A stretch of 64,000 bases of DNA from Tetrahymena elliotti 4EA (Eukaryota > Ciliophora > Oligohymenophorea > Hymenostomatida > Tetrahymenidae), in assembly GCA_000231825.2 (NCBI GenBank), contig JH720310.1, forward strand, positions 335,478-399,477, written 5' to 3'. Numbering within the stretch: the stretch's first letter is position 1; the number at the start of each line of letters is the position of its first letter. The notes below the pieces were generated by a model. That model was not told the origin of the DNA, ran no database searches, and saw only the letters and a program-made list of their open reading frames with translations. This document shows, piece by piece, positions 23,064-34,994 of this stretch. The translations under genes and the position numbers were made by a program.

Positions 23064-25190
23064 TCAATCAGTGAAATGAAGTTAAATCTTAGCAGGAGCA
23101 AAGAGCTTCTTATCAGTAACGTGAATGATAAGACCTTCTTAGTAATGGCCTTCAGCAATAAGCTAAGTAAAAGACATAGGTAACTTTTCAGCATGCATGT
23201 TTCTCATAACAACAGGAATTAAGAAAGAGCCATTGTCAGCTGTCAAACTGGGATCATTTAATTCAAAAGGCTTCTCTTTAAGTAAATTTTATAATTCTTA
23301 TAATGTAGTGCTTCTGCTAATTTTAACAGTTTATGGTAAACTACTGCAAACAATGCATTTATCATTTCTCTCATAAGGGAAAGTTAATGTTGAAACTCTA
23401 ATTTTTCATTAAAATAAAAGAATTATTCTCAAAATTATTTTAAATTTTTTTATTTTGTATAATTTCATTTATTAAAATATTTTTTTAAATTAAGTATTAT
23501 CTTTCTTATAAAAATATATTTACCCTGTATTTCCCATATATTAGAAGTAATCCTTAATATTGAGGGATTGTTATAAGAATGCTTTGAAAGCTTCGTTAGC
23601 ACAAGAAGCAGCAATAATAGCATTAGTGGAGGCGATAGCGGGGATAATATTTTTAACAACACCAATAGTTTTGTTATAATCAACTCCTTTGATGTTAAAT
23701 TATTCAGCTCTCTTTTTGGCAGTTTCATAAATCCAGGTCATGTCTTCCATGCTATCCTTATCAGCCTTTCTAGTTGGGAAAGCTAAATCCCATTCATGAA
23801 GATAAGCATACATAATGCAATGTTCAGGAATTCTTGGAGTACTAGCCAAAGTACAAGAATTGTAACTTTATTGCTTAGGTAAAGTTCCCAAAGTACATTC
23901 ATAGCAAGCAGTTTCGTAAGGAACAATAAGCTTTTGATAATAAATTAAAATTAATTAAATTACTAAATATTTTATTTCCATTCAAAAAATGTAAATTTCA
24001 ACTCTTCATTTTTATTGAAAATTAAATATGATTCTCTACTTTAAAATATTTTTGTTAGATTGGTGGGTATTTGATACCCAAAATTAAAAGTATTTCCATA
24101 AAACTTAAATCAACCATTTCTTAATTAATATTCTTTTATTCAAAATCTAACTAATTTTAAAAGATTTTAACTGATAATTTAAATTATTGTTCTCATTAAT
24201 CGTTTGCAAATTATTAAATATATTTCCTTTGAATTTTTAACTTTGAACTATTTATGAATAACTCTATTAATTCTTTGTTGAAAATTTTTTCCAAAATTTG
24301 CTTTGAAAAGATTTTATTATTGCAGCAAAAAAAGCATTTATCAATTTTTATTTATTGTTTTATTTTTGTGTTGTAGTATTTGTTTCGATTATTTTATTTA
24401 CATTATTTCATACAAAATAACTATTTATTGCTTATTTGCTAGAATGTGTTTATTTTATTTGGCTTAATTCAAAATAAAAATGAGAAGAGTTTTATAAGTG
24501 ATTGAAATTAATCTTTTTTGAAATAGTTGCTTATTTGTTTATATTTATTTACTCTTGCTTAGCCCTTGAAGCCTTCAGTACCACCATCGACTAAACGGAT
24601 TTGAGTTTCAATTTATACTTTTTGATTTTCATCGAATTGGCATAAACCATGGACAAGAGAATTCAACCATCTTCTGGCTTCTACGTTGTCCAAACCTGCA
24701 ATAATAACTTAAAATTATCTATAGAATTCATCATCCTTTTCTTGGATTTTTCCAACATGAGCAGTAACCTTGCATCCAGGAACTCTTTAAATAATTGGTA
24801 TATAAAAATATATTACTAAAGATAGCATAGATGGATTTAAAAAGATATTAAATAAAATAATGCTAACCTTCTCATGATGAAGTCAGCTGCAACTTGACTT
24901 TTAAATTTGCCTACATCCTTCATTCTAAAAAGGAACTATCTATTTAAATTAGTAAGATCGATTGTATCTAAATCTATAACATGAATATCCTTAACTCCAG
25001 ATAAGGCTAAATCCTTCAAGATTTCGCAACCTAGACCACCTGCTCCAACGACTAAAACTTTAGCTGCTTCAAGATACATTTCCAAAAGCTCATTGCTTGG
25101 CTCAAATAATTCTCCCTTGAACTAAGTATCTCTTTCGAAAATGTTGGTAATATCTTTCCAACGATTCTTTTCATTAAGTTCGATTTCCAT
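23064..25190 (-). CDS. UBA3: NEDD8-activating enzyme E1 catalytic subunit (UBA3-like)
   Basis: Four exons (25190-24868, 24784-24553, 23930-23524, 23397-23064), 431 aa; human UBA3 is 463 aa. Seen: ATP-binding G-A-G-G-L-G (49-54), [17 protein letters not shown], the [12 protein letters not shown] helix, zinc cysteines C-Y-E-C (194, 197) paired with C-I-V-C (335, 338), and the catalytic cysteine in S-C-T-L-A-S-T-P-R (Cys211) followed by P-E-H-C. The C-terminal part is the ubiquitin-fold domain that recruits the E2. Known: UBA3 with its partner NAE1 adenylates NEDD8 and passes it to UBC12 for cullin neddylation. Nothing key is missing. The 24552-23931 intron (622 bases) is long for this window. 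NAE1 is not in the window; a Skp1-like gene lies 29 kb away. Confidence 0.93.
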
Positions 25191-26136
25191 TTTTAAGATG
25201 CTAAATAAACCCTTGTTTTTTATTGAAGTTAAAGCTTTTGTTAGTTTAATTAATAATTTTTGTTATTTATTACTTCTATCAAAAAGATTTGTGAGTTGGA
25301 TACTTTTTTATTTAATTATATTATCTATATAAAGAGAAAAAAAGTGGTTTTTGCTTTATTCCTTCTAAGCTCTATTTATTGTTTAATCTTTTTGATAGAC
25401 TAATTGGCCATAAAAAAACAATCATTCAAAATAACAAGAATAAAAGCATCAATACAAATATACAAGTAATTGCTTAGTTAGATACTGTTTGGACTAACAA
25501 AGTCAAATCTTAATTTGATAGAAACATTAATAATTGTTTCGAACAAATTATTTCTCAAGCTATCATCAGATCAGATTTGATAAAAAATGATCATTAATCT
25601 ATTTATTTTTATTAGGGATAGAAAAGATTGATCCTATTCAGAATAAATAAGATTTATTTTTATCAAAATTTATCAGTGTTTTGTAGAGATAAAAATTCAT
25701 CTCAAATAAATAATAAGAAAAATCCCTCACTAAAATCAAGCAAAATTAATTGAAAATCATTTGACATTTTTAAACAAAAAAATTAATTTTATTTTTTAAT
25801 TTTTTAAGCTTTCATTGAATTACAAATTAAAAGAAAATAATTTAAATTTAAGATTGTCTATTCACTTAATTTAATTTAAAATTCAAGCAAATTATTTTAT
25901 TTAGGATTTAAGAAAAATTAAATCTTTAAATGATTTCTCCAATTTAAAAATTTAAAATTAGATTTTTACTCTTTTCTTTAAATTTTTATCTGCATTATAT
26001 ATTTAAACATTTACTTTAACAAATTGATTCAATTTACCAATTAAAATAGCTGAAAATATTATCGTTAATCTAATTTTCTTATTAATTTTTAATTAATTCA
26101 TATTCTACCAAATATCCCAACAAGTTAAAAAAAAAA
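25191..26136. other. Divergent intergenic region
   Basis: Shared 5' region between UBA3 (minus) and the LRR gene (plus). A/T-rich with no open frame that looks coding, and no recognisable motif beyond poly-A tracts before both starts. Confidence 0.45.
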
Positions 26137-28057
26137 ATGGATAATGAAAACACAGATTTATTTAATAATCTAACTGATGTACTTCAATTTTTTTTAAGAG
26201 ATAAAATAGTTTAATTTTTATGCATTAAAAGTTTGTAAACTAAGATATCTATGGTTTTAATACTTTCACAAAAGTTTACATTGATCTACATTATAAAAAT
26301 ATTAACTTTTCTTTAAAGTAATCAAAGGCTGAAACTTTAATTTTTTTAACAAAGTTAAATTTGAACTTCAATATTAATTAAGCATTTACTTATGAATTAT
26401 GACTTTAATTTATGAATGCTTTACTATTTTGAGTTGATTTAATTTCAATTTTTCTGCTTTTCTCATTCTTTTAAATATACTTTAAAAGTGCCTAACCTTT
26501 TGAAAAGGATGCATACAAATTAGCTGATGGATTAGCTTAATGTACTAGTCTCAAAACTTTGACTCTTATCCTCCGGTAAAAATAGTGTTTTAATATTAAT
26601 TCTGCATTTTGAAATTAAATAAATAAACAACGACTTTAATTTATGAGCAACTGAATGACTGACTAATTTATGTTAGTTTATTTGATATTACTTTTTATTT
26701 TGTTTACTCCATCCATCCATCCCTCCCTCCCTCTCTCTTTCATTCACTCATGAATTTTTATTTCTTTTATTAGGCTTAATTTAAATTTGAATGTTTTTCT
26801 CATTTTTTTGAATATTTCTTTCTTTAATATTTTTTATTTTTATTATATTTTAAAAGCTATGATCATATTGGTGAAACCAGTTCTAAAGCATTAGAAAATA
26901 CCTTAAAATAATGCTTTAATCTCTAAAATTTAACAGGTAAAAATAGTGTTTCAATATGAATTATAAACTTTTTAATGAATGAATGATTGAATAAATAAAT
27001 AAAGACTTGAATTGATGAGCAATTGATTGAATAATTTTAGCTGTTAATTCAAATTTTTTTTATTTTTCTCCTTTTTTTAAAAATTTTGTTGTTTGATTGT
27101 TATTTTTATAATTTTCTAAAAGGCAAATAATAGTTTTGAAATGGGCATATCAGCATTAGGATCAGGGCTAGAATATTGCTATAATCTCAAGACTTTGGAA
27201 ATTGACCTCTTGTAAAATAGTGTTTCAAAATTAAATGTGTATTTTGGAATGAATTAATAAATAAATAAAGAATTTAATTTGATGAGCTACTGATTGACTA
27301 ATGTTAGTCTACTTGATATTTTTTTGTTAGCTTGCTACTAACTCAATTATTAATATTTCTCTTTTTGGATTTAATTAAAATCTTTATGTTTCTTTAATTG
27401 TTTTAAATATTTCTTAATTCAATATTTATTTTTATAATTTACAAAAGTAAGAATAAGATTAATGATATCCTCTTATAAACTTTAGTATAAGGCTTAGCAG
27501 AATGCTTTAGTCTCTAAACTTTAACTCTTTTTCTAAGATACTGTAAACTCTAAACTTTGGCTCTTTACCTCAATTATAGTAATTAATTATAAACTTCTGA
27601 ATGAAGAAATAAAGATTTTAATTGATGACAACTTTACTAACTCTCTCTCTCGTTCATAAATTTTTATTTGTTTTTTTCAGGTTTAATTTAAATTTGGATG
27701 TTTTTCTGAAACTTTAAAATATTTATTTATTCAATATCTATTTTTAAATTTTAAAAAGTTTCAATAAGATTGGTGCAATAGGGGCCGAAAGATTATTTTT
27801 GAAAGAATAAATTAACACTTTAATTGATGATCAGCTAGCTGACAGAATAATTTGAGTTGGCTTACTTAATCTTTTTTTTCTTGGCTTAGTGATTTCTCAT
27901 TAATTAATTTTTATTTGTTTTTTTTATGTTTAATTCAAATATTTCTTTTTTTCTTATTCTTTTAAACATTTCTTTGCTGAATGTTTATTTTTTATAATTT
28001 TTTAAAAGTAATAATAAGATTGGTCAAATGGGCATATAAGGATTAGCATAATGCTCT
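26137..28057 (+). CDS. Leucine-rich-repeat protein, 5' part (runs into gap)
   Basis: First exon starts at ATG 26137 (M-D-N-E-N-T-D-L-F-N-N-L-T-D-V-L). Later exons each carry about one ribonuclease-inhibitor-type LRR of the ciliate kind, read with TAA/TAG as Gln: near 26487-26575 (G-L-A-Q-C-T-S-L-K-T-L-T-L), 26858-26936 (L-E-N-T-L-K-Q-C-F-N-L-Q-N-L-T), 27123-27210 (L-G-S-G-L-E-Y-C-Y-N-L-K-T-L), about 27449-27530, and 28010-28057 (N-N-K-I-G-Q-M-G-I-Q-G-L-A-Q-C) ending at the gap. The introns between them are also copies of each other. Exon limits are approximate. Inferred: a protein-interaction scaffold; the C-terminus is not visible. Expression is not proved, and one unit near 27770 is decayed, so this could be a degenerating gene. 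Confidence 0.5.
26480..28057. repeat. Tandem exon-plus-intron units (about 240-370 bp)
   Basis: Units begin near 26487, 26860, 27123, 27449, 27770 and 28010. Each holds one LRR exon, a gtaaaa-type donor followed by a block like aaatagtgtttcaa, then a-rich ...aattgatgagcaactgattgac..., then a T-rich tract before the next acceptor. A cat/cct microsatellite (26706-26745) sits in one intron. The unit at 27770 has lost the second half of its exon and the donor region. Confidence 0.75.
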
Positions 28058-28889
28058 NNNNNNNNNNNNNNNNNNNNNNNNNNNNNNNNNNNNNNNNNNN
28101 NNNNNNNNNNNNNNNNNNNNNNNNNNNNNNNNNNNNNNNNNNNNNNNNNNNNNNNNNNNNNNNNNNNNNNNNNNNNNNNNNNNNNNNNNNNNNNNNNNNN
28201 NNNNNNNNNNNNNNNNNNNNNNNNNNNNNNNNNNNNNNNNNNNNNNNNNNNNNNNNNNNNNNNNNNNNNNNNNNNNNNNNNNNNNNNNNNNNNNNNNNNN
28301 NNNNNNNNNNNNNNNNNNNNNNNNNNNNNNNNNNNNNNNNNNNNNNNNNNNNNNNNNNNNNNNNNNNNNNNNNNNNNNNNNNNNNNNNNNNNNNNNNNNN
28401 NNNNNNNNNNNNNNNNNNNNNNNNNNNNNNNNNNNNNNNNNNNNNNNNNNNNNNNNNNNNNNNNNNNNNNNNNNNNNNNNNNNNNNNNNNNNNNNNNNNN
28501 NNNNNNNNNNNNNNNNNNNNNNNNNNNNNNNNNNNNNNNNNNNNNNNNNNNNNNNNNNNNNNNNNNNNNNNNNNNNNNNNNNNNNNNNNNNNNNNNNNNN
28601 NNNNNNNNNNNNNNNNNNNNNNNNNNNNNNNNNNNNNNNNNNNNNNNNNNNNNNNNNNNNNNNNNNNNNNNNNNNNNNNNNNNNNNNNNNNNNNNNNNNN
28701 NNNNNNNNNNNNNNNNNNNNNNNNNNNNNNNNNNNNNNNNNNNNNNNNNNNNNNNNNNNNNNNNNNNNNNNNNNNNNNNNNNNNNNNNNNNNNNNNNNNN
28801 NNNNNNNNNNNNNNNNNNNNNNNNNNNNNNNNNNNNNNNNNNNNNNNNNNNNNNNNNNNNNNNNNNNNNNNNNNNNNNNNNNNNNNNNN
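28058..28889. other. Assembly gap (832 N)
   Basis: Run of undetermined bases. It begins inside an LRR unit, so more repeats, and the 3' end of the LRR gene, probably lie within it. Confidence 0.99.
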
Positions 28890-30737
28890 TTTAAAATAAT
28901 AAAAAAAACATAAAATTATAAATTAAATCAACTCAAAACAGCCTTTTGTTGATGAATAAAAGTTATCAGTTAAGTAGAAATATTTTTTAGCCTTTAAGTT
29001 TTATATCAAAGTTTTTTGATTTAACTAATTTAAAGAAAATGAAAAATTTTACCTGATATTAAATGGAGATTTTAGTAAGAAGTTATATTAGAGCTTAGTA
29101 ACTTTTAATATACAAATCTAATAATATATTATTATATCTAAGGAATTTGATGTACTTTATTGAAATCTCTAAAATATATTTTTTTTATAACAACATTTAT
29201 TTCTTTTTTTTAATCCTTATTACAAATTAATTAATTATAATGTAAATAAAATTGTGTTTTTATTTTCTTTGTTTTTTTAATAAATGAAGAATCTAAATTC
29301 AGATATGATTAAAAATTGTATTAAACATCTTAAATAACATATTAGAAAAGTATGTAATGTAAATGGAATCTATGCTAATGAGTGATACATACATTCAATA
29401 TTTTCTATTGCATTATCAAGAATAAAAATAAAAATTTCATCACTTATTTTCAATTTATTTATTACTTTTACATAATTTTTGCATAAAAAAAAATTACCAC
29501 TTTAACTGAAGCTTAAGCTGTTAGTAAGTAGATATAAAAGTGAAAAATATACCACTTGAAAGCTGACATCAAAAACTATGATAATATACCATTTAGTTTT
29601 CATTCCAAAAATATTTAGAGGGAAGAAAGGTGGAGGGGTATGAATTTTTGAAATTTATTATATATCTTATATCTCCCCTAAGAGATGCAAACTAGATCGA
29701 GATCAAGCTCAAGTTCCAGATCATTATGGACTAAACACAGAAATGTTAGCGATAAAATACCAATCCCCTTAGTATTAGAAAAAAACACCACAGGATGAAT
29801 AGATTATGCTAATTCTGGGTGATTCTTTAAAATTTACAATTTACATTTAAATTGATTGAAAAAAATGTTTAATTTATTTTTAAATGTTTGATAAATTAAT
29901 TTTTATTTCAATGCAAGGTTCAAAACCGATTCTGGTTAGTTTTATTGTTTTTAATTATTTATGATTAAATACAAAACCCTAAGCTTTTTAATTAATTATT
30001 TTTTAGTTGCCTTGCCTATTAACAAAAAAAAATATGGCAACTAGCAACAGTAAATTTTCAAATATTAAAAAAATTGTAAGACATTAAAATATATTATTTA
30101 TTTTCAATGAATAAATAATCTAAAATCAAATTAATATTAATACAAAAATAATTATTTGAGTAAAATTAATTTGATGTTTATTTTATCAATCAGAAAATAC
30201 TTTATCCAAAAAAAATCATTTTCTTAATTTTTTTGAGAGTAAGTACTATTTGAAAGCTTCTTTTTAAAAATTTAACCAGAATCAGACAAGTATTTGTTTT
30301 TCTATGAAGAAGAATATTTTTTAATAGATAAAATATCATCTATTTACGAATAATCCAAGATGATTTTATTTTAAAATAAAAATTCGATTTTTCTAATAAA
30401 ACTATTTTCTTTTTTCAAACATACCCAATTATATTTAAGTTTTATTTTATTAAGATTTATTTCTTTGAAATAATAAATCAAAAATCAATACTCATTTATG
30501 GATGGATTTTCTATGAGGAAATAAAATAAAAAATTTATTGTATTTTTATAAAGAAAAAGAATTTTAAATGAATGAAAATATCATTTAACCAATTTAAAAT
30601 ATTTCAAAGTGTTTGAATATTTTAAAATCTTCTATTTTTTTAAATTTTATTTTACCATTAAGCCATTATTTAAAGCTATTATATATTTTTTACAAATAAA
30701 GAAAAAATTCAACAATTTTTAAGTAAAAATAAATAAC
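28890..30737. other. A/T-rich DNA, no supported gene
   Basis: Mostly simple A/T sequence. A richer island at 29610-29830 contains a 36-codon plus-strand frame beginning at the ATG near 29687 (Arg/Ser-rich: R-S-R-S-S-S-S-R-S) that stops at TGA. It could be a relic exon, but I cannot connect it to anything. Confidence 0.45.
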
Positions 30738-30947
30738 ATGGGTAAAGAAATAGCAAAGAAAGAAGACTAAAATATGGCAGGTTTAACTAATTATATAGCA
30801 TACTTAGAGGAAAATGTAATTCAAGATTTCCTCAAGAAAAATAAATTTGAGTATCTATAAGTATTAGGAAAAGGGAATTTCTCTTAGGTAGTTAAAGCAT
30901 TCTGAGAAAAATCATAGTATTTAGTAGCAAAGTTTAAGAAGATAATT
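30738..30947 (+). pseudogene. Protein-kinase N-terminal fragment with in-frame stop
   Basis: The frame starts at ATG 30738 and reads 55 residues, ending F-E-Y-L-Q-V-L-G-K-G-N-F-S-Q-V-V-K-A-F, which is a protein-kinase glycine-rich loop (Gly44 to Val51). TGA at 30903-30905 then breaks the frame, but the same frame resumes as Y-L-V-A-K-F-K-K, matching the V-A-x-K strand with the ATP-binding lysine (about position 65). After about 30947 the sequence becomes plain A/T DNA and no HRD or DFG motif follows. Known: the glycine loop and VAxK lie about 15-20 residues apart, as here. Inferred: a truncated kinase copy disabled by a stop and loss of the catalytic lobe. The alternative, that TGA is part of an intron, is less likely because no GT...AG pair removes it cleanly. 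Confidence 0.7.
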
Positions 30948-31529
30948 ATTTTAAAATTAAAAAAAGTTTTATTTTTTAAAAAATGAATTAGATATTATGA
31001 ACAAAAATATTTTAAATGAAGATTTGTATTTATAAAGAAATAAAGAAAATGTGGCATTTTCTATTAAATTAATATAGTTGTAAAAATTAATTGTGTAATC
31101 TGATTAAAAAATAAATACTGTAATCAATTTATAAAATTAATTATTGATCATCTTTTATTAGACATTATTAAATTTTTCAAAAACTTACAAAATTTAAATT
31201 TGCTCAATAAATCACGTATTGCACTCTAAATGATTTTGAGTAACAGTTTTCATTGAAAATAAATAATCAAAATTAAGAGACTAAATCTCCATTCATCTTT
31301 CATTTGTATTTTTCCATAGCTATTCAAATACAGTCTTTATCAGAAATCTTTTATAAACTTATTTTTTTGTTGTCGAAATTATCAAAGACTTTATGTTATC
31401 TATTGTGAATTATTACATTTTGGTTTCTAAATTTAATATTTAGAATAAAGATTGGCTTCTATAAAAATTGGTTGAGGTATTACTCATTTTTATAATTATT
31501 TAAAAAAATAAAAGTTAAAAAATTATAAA
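30948..31529. other. A/T-rich intergenic
   Basis: Between the kinase fragment and the first paraoxonase-like gene. No coding frame or repeat that I could support. Confidence 0.45.
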
Positions 31530-32729
31530 ATGATCAAAAAAATTCTTTTGATTGCTGCTATTGTATTTGCTTCAACTGGTTTTTGGTTCAGTCGTTCGAA
31601 TAAAGAAACTGAATTAAAAGAGTTCAATAAGTATTTTGGTGACTGTGAATATCAACAAGCTGACTTTTAAATGATTGGACCTGAAGATGCTGTTTTTTAT
31701 GATGAAGATACTCTCATTGGCTGTCACTCTAATCTTTTGAAAATCTATATTGGCTTTCCTTTAGATGAGATTGAAAAAGGTGGATGCTATGCTGTTACAG
31801 GAATAGCTTCTAAAAATCTTAAAATACAATAATTAGATTTAGTCGGATATCCAAAAGATTTAGACTTTTTCCCTCATGGATAATATATTGTAGGAAACAC
31901 TTACTATGTCTGCAATCACGGCTATGAAAAATCAGATGGAGACAGAATTGAAGTCTTCGATGTTGTTAAGAGCAATGATGGTAAAATAACACTTATTTTC
32001 AAACACTTCACTCATTTAGGTCCTAGATTTACTGGAGATGCTAATGACCTTGTTGTTTTGGGTAATAATAAGTTTTTGGTTACTGACTGGTATCCTATTG
32101 CCTTCCCTCTTGAAGGACCAAGCCATTTAACTAAATTAGAATAACTAAAAATTCAAACTTTCTAGGCTTTAAAAATTAGAGGATCGCATCTATGGTAATG
32201 TGAATTTAATATTAACGATTTGGCTACATGCGAAATAGTAGAAGGTAGTAATGGAGTCATGGTTAATGGTGTCGCATATAATCAAAAAGACACTATTCTG
32301 GTTTCAGACACCATAGGCTAGAAGTTGCGTGCCTTTAAAATTTAGTAAGATGGATCTTTGAAGCTTCACTAGGTTATTGATACCAGATTGGCTGCTGATA
32401 ACATTAACTTTGATAAAGTCAGAAACTAATTCTTGGTTTCTGGAACTTTAAACTCAGAAAAAGATTCCTAAGTACTTGCCAAAAATATGACTGCTAGCAT
32501 ATAATTAATTCAACAAAATCCAGGAAATAAGTGTTTAATTACCTTTTGGGCAGGTGTTGACATGGTAAAATTAGATGACCAAACTGACTAACTTATTACT
32601 TAAGAGCTTTTCACTGCTGAGAAAGCAAATGTCGTAGTTGCAGGAGGCTTAATATCAAATTCAGGAGATTACCTTTTCTTAACATCATATGCTGATAAAT
32701 CTATTTCAGTATGCAAAAAGTAAAATTGA
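31530..32729 (+). CDS. Secreted paraoxonase/arylesterase-like protein, copy 1
   Basis: Intronless, 399 aa, TGA stop. Residues 1-20 (M-I-K-K-I-L-L-I-A-A-I-V-F-A-S) form a signal peptide or anchor. The rest matches the six-bladed PON/SMP-30 propeller. The calcium ligands of serum paraoxonase have counterparts in order: G-P-E-D (Glu52, Asp53), A-N-D-L-V-V (Asn172, Asp173), V-N-G-V-A-Y (Asn246) and A-D-N-I-N-F (Asp290, Asn291). The PON catalytic His pair is matched by F-F-P-H-G (His116) and V-C-N-H-G (His130). Known: this family hydrolyses lactones and esters with calcium. Inferred: a secreted or lumenal lactonase/esterase. The start is the ATG after an A-rich leader. A near-identical tandem paralog follows about 1.1 kb downstream. 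Confidence 0.82.
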
Positions 32730-33803
32730 ATCTGAAAAATAAGATTGAAAAGTATAATTTTACAGCTTTTATATAATACTATATATAAAATTTTATATAA
32801 ATAATTTTATCTTATAATAACAATTCATTTTTAATTCAAAATATTTACTTTTTAAAGTTGAGTTGAATTTTCTTTTTGAAGAAAAATGGCTCATTCTACT
32901 TTTAAAATATTTTAACAATTTTTATTTATATTAGATATTTTATACCAGCCATTATTTTGATTAATGCTTAAATTTAAAAAATGTTTTACTTTTTGATCTG
33001 TTAAAAATAGTCATATTTATTCTTACTTACTTCTTGGTGTTTAGAATAATATAAATAATCTCAAGACTAAAATTTTTACAATATTATGAAAATCTAACAA
33101 TTAAAATTAAATTGATAAAGATTTTAATTTTATAAAGATTTTTAATAATATTAATGATTAGATTAAAACTTTTATAAACATAAATTAAATATCTAAAAAA
33201 ATGTTCAATTTGTTTCTTCTTAATAGCCTTTTTTTTTTACTATAAATTTGGAAAGAAGCATTAAAATAAATTCTATGAAATGGTTTTGATAGTATCTCAA
33301 TCAGGTTTAAGTTTCTATCGTCATTTTACATCAAGAATCTCAACACTATTAAAGAGAGAAGTGGTCTGAATCAGAAAAATTGTATTATATTTTTGTTAAT
33401 ATTTCTTTTATAAAGCGATAAACAGACAATCAATTATTGATAATTTTTTGAAACAAAAATACATTTGAGATTACATGTATTTTATCAGATTTTGTCATAT
33501 TTATTGATTTTTAATTTTGAATAAATTTTGAAAATATAAATTTAATGGATTTCTTTCTAAATAACCATTGTTTTTTCTTTATAAAAGAATTACTTTATTA
33601 AAAACTTATTTCCCAAATTATATCATCCAATATTCTTTTATTTTAAGGAAGAATGGATATTCCTTTGAGGTATGATATGATCATTACTTTCTTTAATTAT
33701 GGTTTTACACAAAAGTTTTTGATAGCTCATTTTTAAAAATAGAAATAGATTGTTATTAATTTCATATTTTGATTTAATTAACAAAAAATTGCCTAAAATA
33801 AAA
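32730..33803. other. Spacer between paraoxonase-like copies
   Basis: A/T-rich, with no coding frame recognised. The two genes' upstream flanks share only short matches (a tttgaggtat/gttgaggtat block), so the spacer has diverged far more than the coding regions. Confidence 0.45.
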
Positions 33804-34994
33804 ATGATAAAAAAAATACTTAGTGCTACTATTATACTCTCAGCTTTATCTGGTATTTTGCTTAATATAGGTAGTGATGAGCCTTAATTGAGAAATTTCT
33901 TTAAATACTTTGGGGATTGCGAGTATCAAGAAGCTGACTTTTAAATGATTGGACCTGAAGATGCTGTATTCCTTGATGAGGACACTCTTATTGGTTGCCA
34001 TGCTAATCTTTTAAAAATTTATATTCTTGCTTAACCTTTGAGTGAAATAGAAAAAGGTGGATGCTATGCTGTTACTGGAATAGCTTCTAAAAATCTTAAA
34101 ATACAATAGTTAGATTTAGTTGGATATCCTAAAGAATTAGACTTTTTCCCTCATGGATAATATATTGTAGGAAACACTTACTATGTCTGCAACCATGGAT
34201 ATAAAAAATCTAATGGAGACAGAATTGAAGTCTTTGATGTTGTCAAGAGTAAAAATGGAAAAATATCTCTGATATTTAAACACTTCACTCACTTAGGTCC
34301 CAGATTCACTGGTGATGCTAATGATTTAGTTGTTTTTAAAAACAATAAGTTTTTGGTCACAGACTGGTTCCCAATAGCTTTCCCTCTTGATGGTCCAGAT
34401 CATATGACAGATTAAGAAAAAACAATTATTTAGACATTCTAGGCAGAATAAATCAGAGGATCTCATCTTTGGGAATGTGAATTTAAGATCAACTCATTGG
34501 CTAAATGTAACATAGTTGAAGGAAGTGATGGAGTTATGGTTAATGGTGTAGCATATGATCAAAAGGAGACTATTTTGGTTTCAGACACTTTAGGATAAAA
34601 ACTTCGCTCTTTTAAACTCTAGAAGGATGGTTCTTTGAAACTTCATTAAGTTATGGACACTAGAATAGCTGCAGATAACATTAACTTTGACAAGGTTAGA
34701 AACTAATTTTTGGTTTCTGGAACTTTGAACACCAGTTAAGATATTTAAGTTCTTATTCCTAATGCCTATGAAGTTTAGCATAATCCAGGAAAAGAATCCA
34801 TAATAACCTATTGGGCAGGTGTTGACACTGTTAAAATAGATGAAAAAACTAACTTGCTTACTGCATCAGAACTTTTCACTGCTGAAAAAGCAAATGTCGT
34901 AGTTGCTGGTGGTTTAATATCTCATTCAGGTGATTACCTATTCTTAACATCATACGCTGATAAATCTATCACAGTATGCAAAAAGTAAAATTGA
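33804..34994 (+). CDS. Secreted paraoxonase/arylesterase-like protein, copy 2
   Basis: Intronless, 396 aa, close paralog of the 31530-32729 gene. Long blocks are identical in protein, for example around D-F-F-P-H-G and T-Y-Y-V-C-N-H-G-Y. The N-terminal signal segment (M-I-K-K-I-L-S-A-T-I-I-L-S-A) has diverged. All calcium ligands (Glu52, Asp53, Asn173, Asp174, Asn247, Asp291, Asn292) and the His pair (117, 131) are kept, so this copy should also be active. The region between the glycines near residue 75 carries a one-residue insertion, and the segment near 330-345 is shorter than in copy 1. Inferred: a secreted calcium-dependent lactonase/esterase from a recent tandem duplication; different substrates or expression are possible. 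Confidence 0.82.

Noticed and set aside
29687..29797. 36-codon Arg/Ser-rich frame
   Set aside because: Too short, with no splice partners or similarity that I can recognise. Noted only as an island of richer composition.
29911..29940. tRNA T-arm-like ggttcaaaacc
   Set aside because: No acceptor stem, anticodon arm or D arm can be built around it.
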